From positions 96,369 to 160,368 of the forward strand of contig JAMXBD010002815.1 of the NCBI GenBank assembly GCA_024138025.1: a stretch of 64,000 bases of DNA, given 5' to 3'. The notes beneath the pieces are model-generated. The model had not been told where the DNA came from, did not search any database, and saw only the letters and a list, made by a program, of their open reading frames with translations. This DNA is from Combretum micranthum. Lineage: Eukaryota; Streptophyta; Magnoliopsida; Myrtales; Combretaceae. The position numbers were made by a program, and so were the translations under genes. Shown here one piece after another: positions 59,379 through 64,000 of the stretch (positions within the stretch are counted from its first letter, which is position 1; the number at the start of each line of letters is the position of its first letter).

Positions 59379-59440
59379 CGGTCCCGTCACTGTTTTCGAC
59401 GGGACCGCTCCCGTCAAAGGTTTACCGGCTGTAGCCGGTC
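59379..59440. repeat. GC-rich hairpin cluster
   Basis: CGGTCCCGTC (59379-59388) and GACGGGACCG (59398-59407) form a perfect 10-bp stem with a 9-nt loop. GACGGGA (59398-59404) can also pair with TCCCGTC (59409-59415). ACCGGCTGTAGCCGGT (59424-59439) is a separate near-palindrome. The CGACGG/CCCGTC words resemble subterminal repeats of plant CACTA elements, but no CACTA ends are defined. Confidence 0.8.
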
Positions 59441-59501
59441 ACTAAATAGAATGCGGAGAAAAATTTCAGCCATCATTGCAGATTGGCGGGAAATGATGTT
59501 T

Positions 59502-59546
59502 CCTGTGCGGCAAATGGCCTGTGCGACAAATGGCCTGTGCGCAAAG
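59502..59546. repeat. 16-bp tandem repeat
   Basis: CCTGTGCG(G/A)CAAATGG occurs at 59502 and 59518, and a partial third copy starts at 59534. Confidence 0.92.
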
Positions 59547-59689
59547 CATAAAAAAGGAAAAAATAACGTGCTTCAATTCTACTTTTGTAGAATCAGAGGA
59601 GAAAAATTGATTAATTAATAAACATTTCACTTGTGCCGTAAATTTTAATTAAAAATTGAAAATATTATATAAAATATTTGAAGAAAAAA

Positions 59690-60420
59690 TATCATATATT
59701 TTGTAATTATGAAGGCGTTAGGAAAAAAAAAGTTGTTAAAATATCTAATTAAAATATTCAATTTTAAATTAAATTATATAATTATTTAAAACTTGTGAAA
59801 AAATAAAATCAATTAGAATATGTCCCTCAACTGCAATATTATCATCATATATCAATAAAATAACGGTGAATGTGACAAAATGTTGTAGAATTTTTTTTTT
59901 TTAACTAATCGAGTGTACTAATATGATTGAAGCGCATAATCATCATCAAAGGTTAATAAAACAAAGTTATAGAAAAACCATGATATATTATATATTTATG
60001 AAAAGTTTTGGAAATGATAAATCATTAACATGTCTAAGCAAAATATTCAATTTAAAATTAAATTATATAATTATTTAAATATTGTACAAAAATCAAATTA
60101 ATTGTCATGGGTCTTTCAAATACACTATTGTCATTAAATATCAATAAAACAAAAAACAAGCCAAAAAAGTTTGATGCGTTTATTTGAAGTTATTAAGTGT
60201 ATAATTAGAATCAATGGTTTAATAAAATTATGACTTAGACACTTTGACGACCTACATTGAATAATATTTTTGCTAACATACATTTAATTACATGTTTAAT
60301 AGTTTACCCCAAAAAAATATTAAACTATATAAATTATCAACATTGAGTTAAATTGCACGATTTTATAACACTCGTAAAGGAATAAATGAATTAGCATATT
60401 CAACTAGAGTGTAGAATTAT
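59690..60420. repeat. Degenerate tandem array, period about 289 bp
   Basis: A 40-bp block beginning AAATATTCAATTT and ending ATTATTTAAA occurs at 59752 and 60041. The order of surrounding blocks (a TCAATAAAA block, a GTGTA..AT block and a GGTTAATAAAA block) repeats with the same spacing. A third, weaker unit follows from about 60240. Very AT-rich; no ORF. Confidence 0.65.
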
Positions 60421-60589
60421 TATCACAGGTGAACAAGGGAAATATGAATAGGCACTTTAGCTTAATTGACTAGCTCATTAAAGTGCATAATTTTGTCAAG
60501 ACGTGTAAATGTATAGAAAACTTTCATTTACTTACATAATTAAGTAAACGAATTATGTATTTGAGTGTCTAAACAACCAATTAATTTAG

Positions 60590-61085
60590 GTTATGGTGAA
60601 AATTGTGAGTTATTGTAAAACGAGCTTTACGGCAAGGAGTATTACCCTGCTTTGTGAAATAATCTTTGCAATAAGGAATTTTGCACAATTATGGTTATAA
60701 TGGTGCAAATTTAGTTAGAGGAGCTTGTAACAATGAATTTAACCATGCTGTGGTGAAATGAGCCTTATAATAAAGAATCAAGTCCGTTTTATGGTGCTAG
60801 CAGTGCTCGTGTGGTCAAATGAGTTTTAGAATGAGTCACTGAGATATGTTATAGTGAATATGATACATGTATGGTGAATGAGAAATATGGTAAGGATTCA
60901 ATTCTATTATAGTGAAAATAGTAACTATGTGACAGAATGAGCTTTCAAGGAGGACTTGAGCCGTGTAAAGGTAAAATGAGCATTACGATAAGAAATCGAG
61001 ACCTATATTGGCGAAAATATAGGTTGTGCTGTAGATGTGCCTTAATATGAGTAATTGATTCATGTTATGAATGAGCATAATAATA
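60590..61085. repeat. Degenerate short-period array (units of about 60 and 38 bp)
   Basis: A GAATGAGC-TTA-like anchor recurs near 60616, 60656, 60719, 60755, 60816, 60876, 60935, 60974, 61033 and 61069, with ATTATGGTGAAAAT-like sequence between anchors. Spacings alternate irregularly between about 60 and 38. No coding potential. Confidence 0.65.
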
Positions 61086-61099
61086 TAGAGTTTCACACA

Positions 61100-62638
61100 T
61101 GTTGGAATCTCTCATAATATTTTGATGATAACAAAAAGGAGTAAAAGTCTTTTTAACAAATAAATAAAGTATAGCAATCAAAACCAAAACCAAAACCAAA
61201 ACCAAAATATTTCATGATTGAACTAATCATCAGATTTTTTAGAAATTGTTTCAGAAGGTAGTTCAGAGTCATTTTCAGAAGGTATTTCAGATTCATTTTC
61301 AGAAGGAAGATCAGAAACTAAATCTGTTCCAGAACAGAAGATGCACAGAATGTTGCGAATTTATTTATACCTTATCATCTGAAGGCCTGACTCCACGAAA
61401 TGAATATATTTGGGTAGTATATTCATTTTGTTCCACTAAAGTTGGATAAAATATCCAAGGGGATTTATTTCATCAATTTTATTATAAGTTACGTCTATTT
61501 AATTTTCTTGAGGAAGAAGATCGTCAGATTTTTATGTTTCACGTGGTCAGCAAATTCCTAAAGATAAGGGATATATTTTACCAAGTTCATGTTGGTTCAA
61601 ATTTTCGAAACGAAGATCTTTTAAAGCTTATCTTCAAGGATAAAGGATATCACTATTTTTATGGGATAGTTTGTTGAAGTATTTATCCAAATTGTTATGG
61701 ATAAACATATCAAGATATATGAGACATTATCAGATGACAGCATCAACGAAATTTGGATAAAGCTAAGAAGATTATTCGGGATTGATCATACACGTAACAG
61801 ACACTTCAAAGGAGGGAATTTGCCAAGTCAAATATTTTCAATTTGAGAAGAATTCGAATTGTTTTGAACGACTTCTTTGCTAGCCGTTGAGATAAAACAA
61901 TATATAGAGGAAGCACAACAACAAGGAAGATATGATGAGAAGAACGAATCTTGCTCTAACTCTCTGTTGAAAGAAAAAGTCTTCGAGTGCATTTCTCTCA
62001 AAAGTCCTTGCGTTACAAAGTGTTCACAATATTTTTGTTCGAAAGATAGGATATTTATTGTATTTCCTTGATTGAGTATCATTCAATTTTTTTTGAGTGA
62101 GGTTGAGTGTTGCAAGTTATCTGTTAGACCAATTGTGTGTTATAGGATAACCGTGAGAATTGGGACAGAGTGTATTGTAGCCAAGAGGATTGGCAAGACA
62201 AGCTTGTAACTTTTGATTTTGGATATAGTGGAACAAACCGGTGTGGAATACCGGGTCCCCAACGTGGAGTTGGAAGAGAGGACTGACGCTCGAGGCGGAA
62301 CCTCTATAAATCGATTTGCATTTTTCTCTACCCTACTCTTTTTATTTTCGTGCAATTTATATTGAAGTATTTGATAAACTGTCACGTTTCAGAACCTGTT
62401 TCAGAGAGTACTTCAGAGAGTTGTCTGTATTCCGCATAAAATTAAATTTGATCTGTTTTGAATTAAAATAGATATACAAGTGTGATTATCAGCTGTGATT
62501 AGTTTCTAAACAGCAAGTTTAATTAATTCTAAGTTTAATAAAGTAATCAAAAGGAAGTGAATTGAAAATTTCGAAAAGAATTTATTTTTGTGAAAAAGCA
62601 ATTCACCCCCCCTCTTGCTTACATTATTGGGACCAACA
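61100..62638 (+). repeat. 5' LTR of a second SIRE-like copia element (1539 bp)
   Basis: It starts TGTTGGAATC and ends TTGGGACCAACA and is followed by a primer binding site. It shares the TTTTGATGATAACAAAA start region and TTTCAGAA words with the LTR at 44152. A (CAAAAC)-type run lies at 61179-61206. The partner LTR is outside the window; ACACA at 61095-61099 would be the left copy of the target duplication. Confidence 0.88.
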
Positions 62639-62640
62639 AT

Positions 62641-62655
62641 TGGTATCAGAGCTTG
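62641..62655 (+). other. Primer binding site of the second copia element
   Basis: TGGTATCAGAGCTTG, two bases past the LTR; the perfect TGGTATCAGAGC core matches initiator Met tRNA. Confidence 0.92.
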
Positions 62656-62685
62656 CCTCAATTATTATTGAGTGATCCAAGTATC

Positions 62686-64000
62686 ATGGCTGAAACAAAT
62701 ATTGCAGTGAATAGAGCACCTTATTTTAATGGTTCTAATTATCCTTATTGGAAAATGCGCATGGAGACTTACATCAAGGCTAATGATTTTGACTCATGGC
62801 AGGTGATTTCAGTTGGAGACTATCAAGTGAACGTGACTGCTGAAGCACAATTAACTCAAGATCAGAAGAGAGCAATAGAGAAGAACAACAAGGCTAAGAA
62901 CCTTCTTCTAACTACTATCTCACCATCTGAATTCTATTTAATTTCATCTTGCATTACTGCTAAGCAAGTATGGGATACACTTAGTGAGACCTATGAAGGA
63001 ACGAGAACAATTAAAGATACTAAAATCAATGCTCTCTTGCAAAGATATGAATTGTTCAAATTCAAACCTGAAGAGAAAATTAAAGATGCTTTTGATAGAT
63101 TTGTTTCTATAACTAACGAGCTAGCTTCTCTTGGAAAGAAGATAGAGGAAGCTGATCTTGTCAGGAAAATACTAAGGATCTTACCTATAGCTTGGGATGC
63201 AAAGAAAACGGCCATTGAAGAAGCAAATGATCTCAGCGCTTTAACCTTAAGTCAACTCAAGGAGAAACTGATGGCGTATCAATCTCACATAGATGCTACT
63301 GAAGAAGCAGAAGGAAGCAAGAAAGCCATTGCTTTTAAAGCAAAGGAAGTTCATGCGGATGCATCAGATTCAGAGACCAGTAGCAATGATAGTGATGACA
63401 TCAACTTGTTGGCTAAAAGAATTGGCAAAATTCTGAGAAGAAAGCAAGGTAAGAAATTTACTAAAAAATTCGAAACTAAGAGATATGATGCAGGTAAATT
63501 CTTCAAGGACAAAGACAAGAAAAAGGAGATGAAAGAAGAGAAGAAACAAGAAATTATTTGTTATGAATGCAAGAAGCCTGGTCACATTAAATACGAGTGT
63601 CCATCACTGATTAAGAAAATTGAGAAGTTCAAAAAGAGAAACAAAGCCTTGATGGCGACGTGGAGTGACCTTGACGAATCAGAGACAGATTCAGAGGATA
63701 ACTCAGAGGATGAAAAGGATGATTCAAACATATGCTTAATGGCACAATCTGAGGTAAATTCAGAACTTGATTATGTTTCTGATGAGGATGTAATGATTGA
63801 AATGCAAAACTTATTGAAATCATTGAAAAAGGCACATGTTAAAATAAATAAACTTGATTCTGAAGTTAAATCTCTCAAAAATGAAAAGGAAGTTGTTATT
63901 CAAACAAATAGGTTACTTATGGATGAAAACGACATATTGAAACATGATAATGAAAAATTACATGTGAAAGTGAATAAATTCATGAGAGAGAATAGTATAC
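62686..64000 (+). CDS. gag (start of gag-pol) of the second SIRE-like copia element, open to the window edge
   Basis: From the ATG at 62686 the frame runs 438 codons without a stop to the end of the window. Order: N-terminal block with NRAPYFNGSNYPYWKMRM (residues 10-27); the copia capsid region with WDTLSETYEGTRTIKDTKIN and ELFKFKPEEKIKDAF; an acidic Ser/Asp segment; a Lys-rich basic segment; one intact zinc knuckle CYECKKPGHIKYEC (about residues 292-305); WSDLDESETDSED; and the start of a charged coiled-coil tail. The same architecture, with stops, is at 37720. Gag packages element RNA into cytoplasmic particles; in copia elements protease, integrase, RT and RNase H follow. The intact frame suggests a recent insertion. 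Confidence 0.93.
   Translation, partial: MAETNIAVNRAPYFNGSNYPYWKMRMETYIKANDFDSWQVISVGDYQVNVTAEAQLTQDQKRAIEKNNKAKNLLLTTISPSEFYLISSCITAKQVWDTLSETYEGTRTIKDTKINALLQRYELFKFKPEEKIKDAFDRFVSITNELASLGKKIEEADLVRKILRILPIAWDAKKTAIEEANDLSALTLSQLKEKLMAYQSHIDATEEAEGSKKAIAFKAKEVHADASDSETSSNDSDDINLLAKRIGKILRRKQGKKFTKKFETKRYDAGKFFKDKDKKKEMKEEKKQEIICYECKKPGHIKYECPSLIKKIEKFKKRNKALMATWSDLDESETDSEDNSEDEKDDSNICLMAQSEVNSELDYVSDEDVMIEMQNLLKSLKKAHVKINKLDSEVKSLKNEKEVVIQTNRLLMDENDILKHDNEKLHVKVNKFMRENSI

Noticed and set aside
1..64000. CRISPR array, operon or prokaryotic defence system
   Set aside because: No spaced direct repeats of CRISPR type and no compact gene clusters; the content is clearly plant nuclear.

Overview
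This is a plant nuclear sequence, most likely from a eudicot. It is AT-rich, packed with plant LTR-retrotransposon lineages (Tekay-like and Reina-like Ty3/gypsy chromoviruses, SIRE-like Ty1/copia), an L1-type LINE and small non-autonomous DNA transposons. It holds one recognisable host gene, split by ten coding introns. I saw no prokaryotic features, rRNA, tRNA gene or CRISPR. The species cannot be named from the sequence alone.

Layout. 1-868: AT-rich flank with a possible hAT-like fragment. 874-16532: a complete but decayed minus-strand Ty3/gypsy element (Tekay-like) with LTRs of about 3.6 kb and a matching AATAT target duplication (TSD); a 1.9-kb solo LTR, also flanked by AATAT, sits inside its 5' LTR. 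16538-24430: AT-rich intergenic DNA with a TAA-flanked MITE, a dispersed repeat present in inverted orientation (16.6-17.1 and 21.0-21.3 kb), and a hAT-like element carrying a second hAT-like element. 24430-26890: a LINE pseudogene on the plus strand, interrupted by two related MITEs with perfect 9-bp TSDs. 27184-30162: a probable solo LTR. 30535-45974: a SIRE-like copia element (TSD AACTT) whose 5' LTR was split by a 5.6-kb Reina-like gypsy element in the opposite orientation. 46.1-49.65 kb: a second LINE fragment, two MITEs of one family and a hAT-like repeat. 49654-53365: a solo LTR of the same broad family as the first element. 53549-57504 (minus): the host gene, a GRIK/SnAK-type kinase, with its leader and promoter up to about 58.8 kb. 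58.8-61.1 kb: AT-rich DNA with a small GC-rich hairpin cluster and two degenerate tandem arrays. 61100-64000: the 5' LTR, primer binding site and fully open gag frame of a second, apparently younger SIRE-like copia element that leaves the window.

The host gene encodes an upstream kinase of SnRK1. Nine of its ten coding splice junctions join cleanly. The exception is the exon 8/9 junction, where a 2-base loss relative to the expected family sequence breaks the frame unless an AG acceptor 5 nt upstream is used; that acceptor would restore a 422-residue protein. This junction and the solo LTR ending 184 bp past the stop codon are the most biologically interesting points here. The rest is a layered record of transposition in which insertion order can be read from nesting and TSDs. 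I found no evidence of a wholly new biological system.
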